Below are positions 1-10,925 of a stretch of DNA of 64,000 bases, one piece after another. The notes below the pieces were generated by a model, which was given only the letters and a program-made list of their open reading frames with translations, had not been told where the DNA came from and ran no database searches. Numbering within the stretch: the first letter of the stretch is position 1; every line of letters starts with the position of its first letter. The position numbers and the translations under genes were made by a program. The stretch lies in the NCBI GenBank assembly GCA_019671135.1, contig JAHRHY010000009.1:372001-436000 (forward strand), given 5' to 3'. Origin of the DNA: Linnemannia hyalina. Its lineage: Eukaryota; Mortierellomycota; Mortierellomycetes; Mortierellales; Mortierellaceae.

Positions 1-1054
1 ATGGTTGGACACTGAGGAGGGTCTCCAGACCATGCAGGATGCTTTCAACTCGACTACCCGTTTCGGTCGCCTGCGCAAGCTCAAAGTTGCTGTTGCTGGA
101 CGTCTTGTGTACATTCGCTTCTCGACTACCACTGGAGATGCTATGGGCATGAACATGATCTCGAAGGGATGCGAGCGTGCCTTGGAGATCTTGGGCGACA
201 AGTTCCCCTCGATGTCGATTGTGTCATTGTCTGGAAACTACTGCACGGACAAGAAGCCCGCGGCGATCAACTGGATTGAGGGTCGTGGCAAGTCTGTCGT
301 TGCTGAGGCCGTGATCCCCGGAAAGATTGTCGAGAATGTCTTGAAGACCACAGTCAAGGCCATGGTCGAGTTGAACTTGTCCAAGAACTTGATCGGATCT
401 GCAATGGCCGGAGCGATGGGAGGATTCAATGCCCAAGCAGCAAACATCTTGACGGCTGTGTACTTGGCGACTGGTCAGGACCCCGCCCAGAACGTCGAGT
501 CGTCTAACTGTATTACGTTGATGAAGGCTATCAACAACGACCAGGACCTGTTGATCAGCTGCACGATGCCTTCGATCGAGGTCGGTACCTTGGGAGGTGG
601 AACTGCCTTGCCTCCCCAGGCGTCGATGTTGGATCTGTTGGGTGTCCGTGGTTCGCACCCTGAGACCCCCGGAGCAAATGCCCAGCGTCTGGCACGCATC
701 ATTTGCGCTGGTGTTATGGCCGGTGAGCTCTCTCTTTGCGCTGCTCTCGCTGGTAAGTTGTTGTTCTCTTTTTGTACTTACTTTCTTAAGTCATGGTTGT
801 TTCTGACAGAGTAGGCAACTAACATTTTCATTGTAACTTGTCTTTACTACCAATTAGCTGGACATCTCGTCAAGTCGCATATGGCCCATAACCGCGCCCA
901 GCCAACTATCACCGCCGGTCCCTCTACCACTACAGCATCATCATTAACAACAACTACAACCACCACAACCACATCCTCAACAGCATCACCATCCACAGCA
1001 TTACTCCCAGCATCATCAGTAGCACCCATCCTTGGATCCTGCCTCAAGTCATAA
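1..1054 (+). CDS. HMG1: HMG-CoA reductase, C-terminal part (5' end outside window)
   Basis: This is the catalytic domain of 3-hydroxy-3-methylglutaryl-CoA reductase, the NADPH-dependent enzyme that makes mevalonate for sterols and isoprenoids in the ER membrane. The frame is open from base 2 with no start, so the gene begins upstream. Two exons are seen, 1-752 and 858-1054. The intron is GTAAGT...TTAG in phase 1. Family signatures are clear: SGDAMGMNM with its catalytic Asp, [15 protein letters not shown] with the catalytic Lys, [23 protein letters not shown] and, across the splice, [12 protein letters not shown] with the catalytic His. The membrane-spanning sterol-sensing part is not in the window. 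After the catalytic His motif the protein ends in about 45 residues of Thr/Ser-rich low complexity. The identification is firm; only the low-complexity tail is unusual. Confidence 0.97.
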
Positions 1055-1861
1055 ACCAATTCAGGAAAGAAGAAGCGAGCAGCTTTGTCCTGTATCTATT
1101 AGATAGTACTCCCCACTCCAAAAGAAAAGAAACCACAATAATACATTTTTACAATTGTGTCTGAAGCATTGAAATTGTCGTTGTCTTTGTATTTTTGTGA
1201 TGTGTGTATGTGCTAATGGATTCCAATCTGGAGAAAGAGAAAAGGTGTATTCCGATTTGGCCGTCATTTTTTTCTCTCTCTCTCTTTTCGCATTTTACTC
1301 CAACGGTCCTTTACACTTTTTACATACCGCGTCATCATTCTTGCCTCTCTCGTAACGAGACGGAGGGAAGCTGAAGAGACGACAGAAAGAGAGGAGACGG
1401 GGATGAGAAAATCATAAGAAGGAAGCCAGGCCAAGTCGCTATCGAAATTTCTCATATTAGAGGACAGACTGTTGGATGGCATAGCTACTGAGGCATTTGA
1501 CACCACAGCCTTGGATACAGACACACGCAGACACAGACACAGACACAAATACGTCCAGATTATTAGGCCGGGATCGCCACCTCGTTCTTGGATCGGCCTT
1601 CTCTTCTCTCACACTCTTTCTCTCCTGCTCTTACTCCCGCTCTCTCTTACCTCACTCTCTCACCCTCACACTCTCTCACTCTCTCACTCTCTCAATCTCT
1701 CTCCCAATCCCTTTTCTTGCCCACTCTCATCTCTCTTAAACCCTTCTTTTTCCCTGTCTCTCTTCCCTTTTCTTTTTCACCTTGCCCTGCCCTGTCCTGC
1801 CCTGTCCTGCCTTTATTCCTTGCCTTAATCACTTTACCATATTACGCATTAGTAACCCAAC
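1055..1861. other. Intergenic: HMG1 3' end and pyrimidine-rich promoter
   Basis: No gene is seen here. The first part is the 3' flank of the reductase gene. From about 1590 to 1830 the + strand is an almost unbroken run of C and T (CTCTCT, CCCTGTCCTG repeats) that ends 30 bases before the ATG at 1862. Such pyrimidine-rich stretches are common just upstream of strongly expressed fungal genes. This one probably holds the promoter and leader of the Gln-rich gene. No convincing TATA box was seen. Confidence 0.55.
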
Positions 1862-4800
1862 ATGGCACTGTCATCATCCAATTACACAGACCTATCTCAC
1901 TCCATGACCTCCTTCCTCTCCTCCCTGGGTTACAGCTCCTCCTCCACCTCTTCCATCTCTACTGACACCCCTTCCTCCACTTCGACAGCAACACACCCTG
2001 CAACAACATCTTCTCATACTTCACCTGAACAACAACAAGGACAACAGCAACTACAACAACAACAGCAACACACACCCACAGCCACCGAAACCAACAATAG
2101 CCAGGGTGGAAGCGATCTGTTTCAACAGTCGTGGAAGAGCGAGTCCTTCATGGGTCTCTTGAACTTGCTCCATTCGCAACCACCTGTGAGCGCCGCACAG
2201 ACCACCGTCACCAATAATCACATCATAACATCGGACAGCACACGTCCCTGGACGGCACTCGATAACAGTGGTGGAGCGGATTGGGAGAACGAGCAGTTGC
2301 GGTCGCTTTTGAACTTATCGGATGCGGATATGGATCTCTTTCAGGGTAACCGTGGCGGTGGTAGGCTTCTTGTTGATGAGACGGCTCCTCTTGGTCAACA
2401 AGCGCTCCATTTGAGTCCTTCGATGACAGTCGGTCAAATGATGCAGCAGCAAGGGGTTTTGAATGCTCAACAGCTGTACCAGCAGCAACTTCTCCTCTAT
2501 CAGCAACAACTACAACAGCAGCGTCGTAAGAGCTCTCTTGACGGTACTACCACTACCACAACCTCTCGTCGCCACAGCAGCACTCCCCTTACTAACCCAC
2601 GCCACGCGACATGTATGACGCCCTCCATCCCACCGGCCGAGATCAAAAGACCCGATACCAAGGAAATGTTCGTCCACCCGGGGTTCTACTCCCTCTCCTG
2701 TCCCCCCCAACAATCTCAGTGGCCTTCATCTCAACAGCAGCAAGGGGCACCGGTGAAGATGGGTATGAAGCGGTCTTTTCAGGAGGATGACTCTTGCCCT
2801 ACTACCAACAGCACTTTCAGCTCGTCGCCATCCCCCTTGTCGTCACATCGTCACCATCACCATGAGGCTATGATGCAAGGTATGGATCTACGCCGCCATT
2901 CCGTCGATGGGTACCACGTTGCTGCCAAGGCAGCCGCTTCTGCTGCTGCTGCCAGTTCTAAAGGCGGCTCGGCATTACCAGCGCGTCCACGCGCCGCATG
3001 GGCATACTCGACACCACCCAAAACACCCCCCACGTCCATGTTCCAACCCCACACAAGGGCCTCGACAGTCGATTACTCGCAAGTCCCGCTTGGACAGCCT
3101 TACATGGCGAATAACACACACGTCGTCGCGTCTCCTCTCATAAACCATCACCATCATTATGGGACTGGTAGTCCGGCCTCGTCGCCCTTTCAACCTGCTA
3201 CCCATTTTGTTCGGTCACACTCCTCACCCGCTGGAACGAAGCTCTCTTCCGCCGCTTCTGCGTTCACCAAAAACTCTCCTATTTCCACAACCGACACCAG
3301 CGGAAGTAACAGTAATTCAGGTACACCCAGGAAGCGTCGCGCTTCAAAGTTCCGAATGGACTCTACTTTACCCCACACCAACGCGTCAGCAGGGATGATC
3401 CCGTTTGATCCAACAGCGCTGCTGTCACATTTTGGGCTTGCCAACACTCTCCCCCCACCTTTACAGCAACAGCATCCTTCGACCACCACTCAAGGTTTTC
3501 AACAACCTCAGTCAGAGCATGCGGTCTTGTTCCAGCAGCAGCAGCAACAGCAGCTCCAGGCTGCAATACGCCAACAACAGCATCAGCAGTTTGCGGCCGC
3601 CGCCGCGGCGGCTATCGGTGCCGCTGGCGGTGTTTGTAACCGTAGTGGGTCAAACTCTATCGCCGGCCAGCAGAACGCACACGCCTTCTTGATGCAACAC
3701 CTCATCTCCGACCCCCGTCTCTCCGCCGCAGGCCTCTCCGCCGCAAGCCTCCCCACCTCCACCAAACAACAGCACTCAACCACGGCAACAGCCAACCGGA
3801 GGAACCCCGGCGAAGTCCCTTCGAGCACCCTGCCACCAGATCACTTCATCTTCCAAGAGGCGTCACTTCTGAACCGGAACCGGCAACAGGCTGCTCAACA
3901 ACACCATGCGCAGCAGCAGCAGCAGGCGAAACAAGCTCTGCAAGCGAAGCAGCTCGCTCAGCAGCAGGGTGGTGGTGGTGGGTGTACGCGGTCGAATTCT
4001 ATCTCGACTACTACGACGGGTGTGGATGTGGTGAGTGGTAAGGCGGCGATGTCGAGACGTCGTTCGGAGCCTGTGAACCTCTATCAACAGCACCACAAAC
4101 ATCAACAACTTCGTCTCCACCAAGCACAACAGCCACAGTCTCAGCAATACCAACACCAACACCAGCACCAGCACCAGCAGCAGCACCAGCAGCAGCAGCA
4201 GCAGCAGCAATATCACCTTCAGCAACAACAACGGCATCTCACAACAGTCAAAGAAGTCAACTTGCCTCACGCGTCTCCTACCCCCACAAGCTCCTCATCT
4301 TCTGCGTATGAGTCGGCGATCCCTTGTGGCACCATCGCTCCTTTGACGACTAAGGCCATCATGACCACTGCCGCGGAGGATGTCAGTGTAGGCGGCGTTG
4401 ACGATGCGGAGAAGAAGAAGAAGAACAAAGCCTCCCAGCCAGAGGTTGAGTTCGACATATCCTCGATCGCGATCGCCGCAGAAGCCGTCGAAGCCACCAC
4501 ACTAATCATTGAGTCGATGCCAGATCAAGAGGTTGCGGCGGCGGCGGCAGCGGCGACCATCGACACCGAAACCGAGATGTCTCTTATGTCCACAGCTGAC
4601 CATGTCCTCGAGTTCGAGCCCGCACAGCAAGTCGCCAAGTTGATCACAGCAAAGCCAGAGCACCAAGTCGTTGAACAGTCGATCGAGCAGGACGAACAGC
4701 GTGAAGAAGGTGAGCGGGAGGAAAAGAAGGAAGAAGGGGAGGAGGAACCACTAACAGCAGCAGAGGCGTTCGCAAAGAGCCTGACAGCCGTCACCACAAC

Positions 4801-4927
4801 CATGGACCCGGCAGCGACACAGCTGATGGACCAACTGCGGCTCCAGGAGTACCTCTGCGTCTCTGTCTCCTCAATTTCCCTCCCCACCGGTACTCCTTCA
4901 ACAACAATGCATGGATGCAAGAATTAA
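1862..4927 (+). CDS. Gln/Ser-rich hypothetical protein with RRxS motifs (1021 aa)
   Basis: The family is not recognised. It is a single-exon frame whose ATG sits in a good context (AACATGGC) just after the pyrimidine-rich leader. The protein is dominated by Gln tracts (around residues 58-75, 195-222, 540-575, 680-710 and 750-790), with Ala, His and Ser/Thr runs and a Glu/Lys-rich acidic stretch near 950. No transmembrane segment or folded domain is evident. Five basic-directed phosphorylation-type sites of the form RRxS are spaced along it: QRRKSS near 220, SRRHSS near 232, LRRHSV near 342, KRRASK near 490 and RRRSEP near 730. A PKA-regulated, Gln-rich transcriptional cofactor would fit this composition, but that is inference from composition alone. 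Splicing is not needed to keep the frame open. Confidence 0.75.
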   Translation: MALSSSNYTDLSHSMTSFLSSLGYSSSSTSSISTDTPSSTSTATHPATTSSHTSPEQQQGQQQLQQQQQHTPTATETNNSQGGSDLFQQSWKSESFMGLLNLLHSQPPVSAAQTTVTNNHIITSDSTRPWTALDNSGGADWENEQLRSLLNLSDADMDLFQGNRGGGRLLVDETAPLGQQALHLSPSMTVGQMMQQQGVLNAQQLYQQQLLLYQQQLQQQRRKSSLDGTTTTTTSRRHSSTPLTNPRHATCMTPSIPPAEIKRPDTKEMFVHPGFYSLSCPPQQSQWPSSQQQQGAPVKMGMKRSFQEDDSCPTTNSTFSSSPSPLSSHRHHHHEAMMQGMDLRRHSVDGYHVAAKAAASAAAASSKGGSALPARPRAAWAYSTPPKTPPTSMFQPHTRASTVDYSQVPLGQPYMANNTHVVASPLINHHHHYGTGSPASSPFQPATHFVRSHSSPAGTKLSSAASAFTKNSPISTTDTSGSNSNSGTPRKRRASKFRMDSTLPHTNASAGMIPFDPTALLSHFGLANTLPPPLQQQHPSTTTQGFQQPQSEHAVLFQQQQQQQLQAAIRQQQHQQFAAAAAAAIGAAGGVCNRSGSNSIAGQQNAHAFLMQHLISDPRLSAAGLSAASLPTSTKQQHSTTATANRRNPGEVPSSTLPPDHFIFQEASLLNRNRQQAAQQHHAQQQQQAKQALQAKQLAQQQGGGGGCTRSNSISTTTTGVDVVSGKAAMSRRRSEPVNLYQQHHKHQQLRLHQAQQPQSQQYQHQHQHQHQQQHQQQQQQQQYHLQQQQRHLTTVKEVNLPHASPTPTSSSSSAYESAIPCGTIAPLTTKAIMTTAAEDVSVGGVDDAEKKKKNKASQPEVEFDISSIAIAAEAVEATTLIIESMPDQEVAAAAAAATIDTETEMSLMSTADHVLEFEPAQQVAKLITAKPEHQVVEQSIEQDEQREEGEREEKKEEGEEEPLTAAEAFAKSLTAVTTTMDPAATQLMDQLRLQEYLCVSVSSISLPTGTPSTTMHGCKN

Positions 4928-5060
4928 ATAGTCGAACACCTTTTCATAGCCTTTTAAAAAGATATATATACATTTTTTTTAATTCAAACTTCATTGAGCA
5001 CACAAGTGAAAAATAGTGTTTGTTTAAGGGTGAGGAAAACCGAGTTGCAGCATTACGGCC

Positions 5061-8000
5061 TCATTTTGCCATGGACGCGCCTGATCCAGAAGCCGCAGAG
5101 GCAGCAACCGCAGAGGAAACCACCCTGCCCCGCAGCGGCAAAGTATCAACACGTAGTCTCGCCTCCACACTCGCGCGACCAGACGGATCTTGATACTGCC
5201 GTTGCTGATGCTGCTGGTGTAAAGGCGAAAGCGGAGGAGGTGGCGCCGCCGCCATCCCCATCGCAGGCGACCTCGGCCCCCCAGATCCTGCAGACGCAAA
5301 CTTGGTCGCCTCGTTCCTGGCAATCATAGTCCAGAGTCCATGCATCGACTGTTCTATCTGAAGGATTTTGTTGTCCAGGAACTCGACCGATTCGATTGCT
5401 ACTGCGGCATAGTTGAGGGCGCCTTGTTCTTCTTGTTCAAGGGAGGCTAATTGGCTTCTGAGATCTTGGACTTCTTGGCGGAGCATTGAGGTTTCGCAAG
5501 TGCTTGTGCTAGTGGCGCTGTGGCTCCTGTGCCTCTCCTTGATGTCGGTGTGGTTGTTGTTATGGGTGTTGATTGGAGCTATGGAGGCGGCTGCGATGGT
5601 GGTAGTGGTGTGGTCACCCTGGATGACTGTTTTGGGTGTAGAGCAAGTTGCACTGACAATGTTGCTGTCGTTCTTTCTCCTGCCGAGACGACCGTTGGGG
5701 GCACGACCGAGTTCGTAGGAAGCCCGAGAGACAACTCGTGACGGGGTTGCAGAGACTGCGGGTGGTATCGAGAGTACATGTGGCTCGGGCGTACAGGACA
5801 ATGACGACTGCCGCTGGTTCTCTTCAGCCAATTCCAGGTTGACACGCTCCAGTGCCGCCAACTTGTTGCGGAGACTTTGGTTCTCTCGGCGAAGTCGATC
5901 AACGTCATTATCCTTGCTATGGCTAGTGTCGTTGTTTCTGAGGGCACCGTTGGCAGCATCCTCATCCATGTTAACATCCATATTCGAGTCCATATCCATG
6001 CTGGTGTCCTTGTCCCGCGAGAGGGTGTCAGCCAGGAGCGTTGTTGCAGACGCTGGTGTAGCGAATTCAGACTCCTGCTTCTCCATCTGTTCCAGAGACG
6101 CCACCCTCGCACACAGTTCTTGAATAACCTCTAGAAGACTGTCCGTCCCATTATGCAGATTATGAGACCCTGTGGCGACAGGCACTTGTACAACGTCCGT
6201 CGAAGAAGCCGTCAGATCCAAAGTCGAAACTCTACTTTGATTCTCTTTGCCCTTCCTGGTGACTGGACGAGTGGTAGTGGTTGTTTCAGTTTGCGTTGTT
6301 GTTTTCGTTGACGCTTGGACGGTCTCCTGAACCTCGAAACTTTGAACCTCCTCATCTTCCGCCAACTCTTGAGCTTTCGTAGGCACCCTCGCCTCCACCA
6401 CCGCATCAGCAACCATCGCCTCCTGAAGCTGCGCCGCAAATTCCCTAAAAGCCGACGAGGACAAGACGGGGTGCTTAACTGCAAACGTATGGTCAAACCC
6501 GGTCTTCCTCTCCCCATCCTCCTCCGGCTCACAAGCCATCATCGCCGCAAAGTCCTGCAAAACAACCTTCCTCAACCCCGCCACAAACAACAAATACCGA
6601 ATCTTCGGAAAATCCAAATTAACATACTTGACATCCTTATCCTTGTTCGGCAGCCGATCCGTGGCATCTGGTCGATCCATCATAATATTCTCCACCCACA
6701 TCTTCCAATCCGCACTATCATCATAAAAGTCCTCTATAAAGGGGAACAGTTGTCGTTGGAGGTCCGGGGGCAAAAGGAGTCTGCTCCGTGGGAGGTGAAA
6801 GACGGATGGTTGGGGAAGGGTTGTTGTTAGGATAGCGGGAGTGGCTACCTTGGTGCTGTTTTGGTATCGAGTGGGTGATGGGTTTAGGAGACTGAAGAAG
6901 GAGCTGTAGGGTCGTTCTTCTGTGTTGGCTTCAATGACCTTTGCGAATAGTGCTGCCGAATTCGCGCCTCCATCCTGTTCCGAGCTGAGAATTATGGCGC
7001 GGCACAAAAATTATAATATGTCAGTGATCCTGAACCCGTAAATGATATAGTCAAAAAAAAGGGCGAACAGTTTGCTTACATGTCTGGTGTCGTCACTTGC
7101 CTGGTATTCTCTCCTGCCTTTGGTGCATCTTTCAAAAACTCGATAGGTTCAGTCGCCCAGTTGTCACTGCCAAAGTTTGGGAACGACTTTTTCTCCTATA
7201 CCAACAAACACAAAGAGCATTAACGACCGTAGTGTAAAATAGCTGCGAGGTACATAAGACCGAGCAAAAACAACAACAGTGCAAGGGAGTCATCACATAC
7301 CGTCCATTTGCCAAGGAGAAAGAAGGCGAGCGCGCCAATAGGGCAGACCTGCACATCTTCTTCCCGCAGGAAAATCGAGTACCGCGAAGGGTCGCCATAT
7401 CGCTTCCTGGAATGAAGCGTCACTGCGACTCCCTGCGTTGGTATCTGGTCTTTGTCCTCTGGCCGTATTTGCAGGTGGTGGAGTTGTGGTGGTGAGAGGG
7501 TCGCAAAGTCATTTCGAGAGTCGGTCTCAAAGTAGCCGAATGCCAGACGTAACCGTTCTCGATGCGCAATCATCCACGAGTGTCCCCGCGAAGATAGTTT
7601 AGTCTGAGGGTTCCAAAGGGATTTCATGACCATTTTGAGCTGGATTATGGACGGTTCCTTGTTTCTGCCGCTGACCTGGGGATTCATCTTCTGGATAGTT
7701 TCCTCTTGAACATTCTCCTCTTGTACATCCTCCTCTTGTACATCCCCCTCCTGGACATCCTCCACCTCTACATCTCCCTGCCGCACATCTTCCTGCTGCA
7801 CATCCTCTGGCTGCACATCCTCCCGCGGGGTATCATAACGGAGAACTCCCTGATGCTCATTCTCCTGACTATAGGCCTCCAAGTTCTCAGGCTTCTGTTG
7901 AACAACTTCCTGGTTCTCATTCTGCTGGTGCTCTTTCTCCCGCTGTAAAACTTGTCCATCAGGGGTAATAATGCGCGGCAGACCAGGACATTCTTTCAAC

Positions 8001-9894
8001 CTAATGCGTGATGAGTGAATGAGGGGGAGGTGTTAAAATACCACGTCAGAATGAGTCGTCGACAAGCATCGATCCGTGCACTTTGTCTGAAGTATCACCC
8101 TTACAGCTTTTCATAGTTGCTCATGATGACATCGATCGAAGTTTTTGCCAGATCCCTATGAACATTCGGCTCGACGTTCTCGACGATGCACTGATCCAAG
8201 TAAAGTGCTCGGATGGCTTTCAGAGCCTCCAGAACTGTCCCCTTGGAAGCACGGTGGGCATTGGCTCCTCTGTGGATGTGGATATGTGCAATGAAGGGCT
8301 TGATGCAGAGGTGAGGATTTTCCTTGTCGTAGTACTCGTCCCGTGCCGTGAGCTCTCTTATATAGGTAACATACTTTTCGGGGGTGACTCTGTGTCCATC
8401 AGTGTATTTCTTCCTGGTGCACCACTCCTATACCAAATACAGTAAGTAGGGTAGAAATTGTGTTAGTGGGTCGTTAGGAGCAGATCGCTGAGCAATGTTG
8501 GCACAGTGAGCAGATCTTTTTGAGTCCTACCTTCCACTGTGTTTGATAAGGAAGGTGGCGTGGTCGAGTAGTGCCCCTGAAAACATAAACTGGGTCCTGA
8601 CGCTGTGAACCCGGCGACAGTGCCCGTCCAGACCTTTTACTCCAGCGTTCCTTCTTGGGCTTCTCCATCTTGCCTGCCTCTTTTCTGTTGTCGCCTTGCT
8701 GCCTGTTTTTCTGTGGTGACGGTGCGGTGGATGAAGCTTCTGTTTCTTTACTTGAAGTTCCTTCCTGTACAGGGCTCCCCTCACCACGCGCGTCGGCTAA
8801 ATAGTGGTGAATGATAAAAAGCGTGCATAGGGTTAGGAAAGCAATACAAACGTGACGACTACAATTATGGAGTGAACCAACACCAGATGCAAGACGCGGC
8901 CATTGTCCTTGTTTTAACTTACCTTCGTCCATGGTATCCTCGCTAGCGCTATACTCGTCATCATCTTCTTCCTCCTCGTCGTCATCTTCCTCCCACTCAT
9001 CGTCATCACTACCCTCATCAGTCCTCGCCGATGCGCGGCGACTAGTAAGAAAAACAAAATATCTGATCAGCTAGCAATTCCAATATACAAAAAGCAAGTC
9101 TAAGCAGAACAGCCACCATTCAACCACATATTTAGTCAGTTGGCTTATCACGTTTGTGTCAACTTACCGATCGTGACTCTTATACGCACTCAGAATCATG
9201 TCAGCCTCGTTTTTTCCCAGACTGCCATCGGGGATGATCCCGTCCACAAGACATTGCTCCCTGTAAAGGGATCGCACGGCTTTCATGCAATATTTCAGGG
9301 TCTCTACGGAGGCTCGACGGGTACTGCGTCTGTGGTTGGACTTGACCAAGAGGGGTTTTATACTGAGACGCGGGACGTCGCTGTCGGTATACGGTTGTAG
9401 GGCCGTTAGTTCCCTGAGGTAGGAGATAATTTTCTCGAGCGTCACCCAGTCTCCGTCTGAAAACTCCTTGCGGATACACCACTCCTAACAAATCGATTAC
9501 AAAAAAGTAATAATTGTAGATGCTTATCAGTTAAAAAGAATTATGTTGGCAGAATACAAGTGCAAAGGTGTCAAAATTTCATTTCTTTACTCACCTTCCA
9601 GTGCTTTTGGTATTGTGCATAGGCCTTCTTAATGCGCTTCGTATTGCTTGGTTGAGGTTGTGCTTCGGGATGTCGCGATCTACTCTCAGGTACCGCCTCC
9701 GCTCTCCTTCCAGCTTCCGTGGTTGCGGTGGCATAGCGTCCCTGGGCGTCGTCCCGTCGAGCTTCTATTATGGGCCGGACATAAGTCATTAACGAAGACG
9801 ATGGTGAAGTCCAAGAATCTCTCTTCCTCGGCGATTCTTCCTCTGCATTTTTTCTCTTCAGACTGGAAGGGGATGCTATTTTCGATGGATCCAT
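5061..9894 (-). CDS. Ndc10/Crypton-type tyrosine recombinase-like protein with duplicated core-binding-like module (1354 aa)
   Basis: The model has eight exons: 9595-9894, 9168-9484, 8923-9041, 8531-8796, 8105-8427, 7301-8000, 7080-7195 and 5061-6984. All phases agree. The start is ATG at 9894 because an in-frame TGA lies just upstream. Exons 2 and 5 each encode a core-binding (SAM-like) module with the pattern WKEWC-RK--(S/T)DG--VT-EK---Y-RELTA and then ALKAIRALYLDQC. An acidic linker separates them. Exon 6 carries about ten EDVQ-type pentapeptide repeats (residues about 501-548) and then an Ndc10-like core with the signature DVQVCPIGALAFFLLGKWT. The core resumes with VFHLPRSRLLLPPDLQ and FPFIEDFYDD. 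The conserved H-x-x-R / G-R-W block and nucleophile region expected between these is not recognisable. The C-terminus is coiled coil (SMLRQEVQDLRSQLASLEQ) and a Pro/Gln-rich tail. It is probably a domesticated DNA-binding relative of Crypton recombinases. Confidence 0.7.
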
Positions 9895-10000
9895 AGGAAA
9901 ATTGAACAAAGGTCATGTTAGAAGATTCCCACACCCTACTGCCAACGTAGCCGGCAGCAAATTATTTCTGCCCCGCAATATGTTGTTATTAAAAAGTCAA

Positions 10001-10338
10001 TTATGTTTTACATCTGTTAAGCAGATCGCGGTAGCTCTCTGGTCGCTGTTGCCCCACATCGCCTTTGCCGGTTGTCGTTGTCGCTGTTGTAGGATATGGC
10101 CACTCCCCGTTCTGAAAAGCCATCGGAGTCAGAAGTGGGACAGTCCTAACCGTTGCTGCAGCTATAAATGAAACGCGCGTGTTTACTACTTCAACTGAGC
10201 TCGAAACATTATTTAGCTTGACAATGACGGTACACGGAGCAATAAACCCGATCCCTCCCTACCTTCTGGAGCTGGCCTTTGGGAGCGTGAACGTGTGGGA
10301 TTAATGGCCATCGACATGCTTTCTGGCGACTTCTTCAT
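10001..10338 (-). CDS. Possible two-exon small gene (76 aa) or stray 5' exons
   Basis: Two exons, 10263-10338 and 10001-10155, join in phase across a GTAGGG...GCAG intron. They give a 76-residue product that starts MKKSPESMSMAINPTRSRSQ and ends with a TAA. Codon use looks coding and the product is rich in Pro, Thr and Arg, but no family is recognised. It lies just upstream of the recombinase-like gene on the same strand, so these could be alternative 5' exons of that gene. A TGA in front of the downstream ATG makes a direct join unlikely. The product has the Arg/Ser/Pro flavour of the first exon of the second recombinase-family gene at 18330. Confidence 0.3.
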
Positions 10339-10563
10339 GGTCTCAGGAATGGCGAGACCAGAGTTGATGGGGAGGTGTGTCGACCCACGAAAAAGGACTG
10401 TCGACGAAGGTGCCGAAGAGGAGGGTATAAGAGGAACGAATGGCTTTCAACCAGGGATGTGATTACAATGGTTGTTGAAGGAGGCAATGCTGCACTGGGG
10501 GAACGACACAAATAACAAAAAGCGCGAGTGCGAGAGACTGATGCGACTGCTTTTTCAAGAGTA

Positions 10564-10925
10564 GCTGGGAGAGGTTGTGACCTCATTGCTGAGAGGGATT
10601 TTTCCCAGTCGCTTTTCCCGCTTTACAAAGCCCCCTCTGATATGCGGTCCTGTACCTCTCTCAAAGAGGTCCAAACCCACTCTCAAAGAGGTCCAAACCC
10701 ACTCTCAAAGAGGTCCAAACCCTCTCCCAAGAGTGGGACATCCCACTCGAGATGTGGGCCATTCTCCCTTTAACAGAGAAATAGAGTCTGTACCTTAATT
10801 AAAAAATAGCTTGTACCTGAATTCCTTTGCTCCCTTTCTTCTACTCTTCATCACTTTCGTTTTTTCTTTCTTTCTTTCTTTCTTTCTTTTTATCCCTCTC
10901 CCATCCCCTTCCCTTTCTCTCTTTC
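10564..10925 (+). repeat. Left arm of the long inverted repeat
   Basis: This arm matches the reverse complement of 11581-11966 over almost its whole length. It contains three tandem copies of a 22-base unit (10659-10680, 10681-10702 and 10703-10724, the last diverged at its end). The right arm has only two. It also contains a perfect 8-base hairpin at 10731-10748 and ends inward in CTTT repeats. Confidence 0.8.

Noticed and set aside
1472..1965. Overlapping + strand frames full of Leu/Ser/His before the Gln-rich gene
   Set aside because: They come from the CT-rich promoter and lack any domain.
10659..10724. Regular 22-base repeats that look like a small CRISPR array
   Set aside because: The units are directly adjacent with no spacers, lie inside a terminal inverted repeat, and the genome is fungal.
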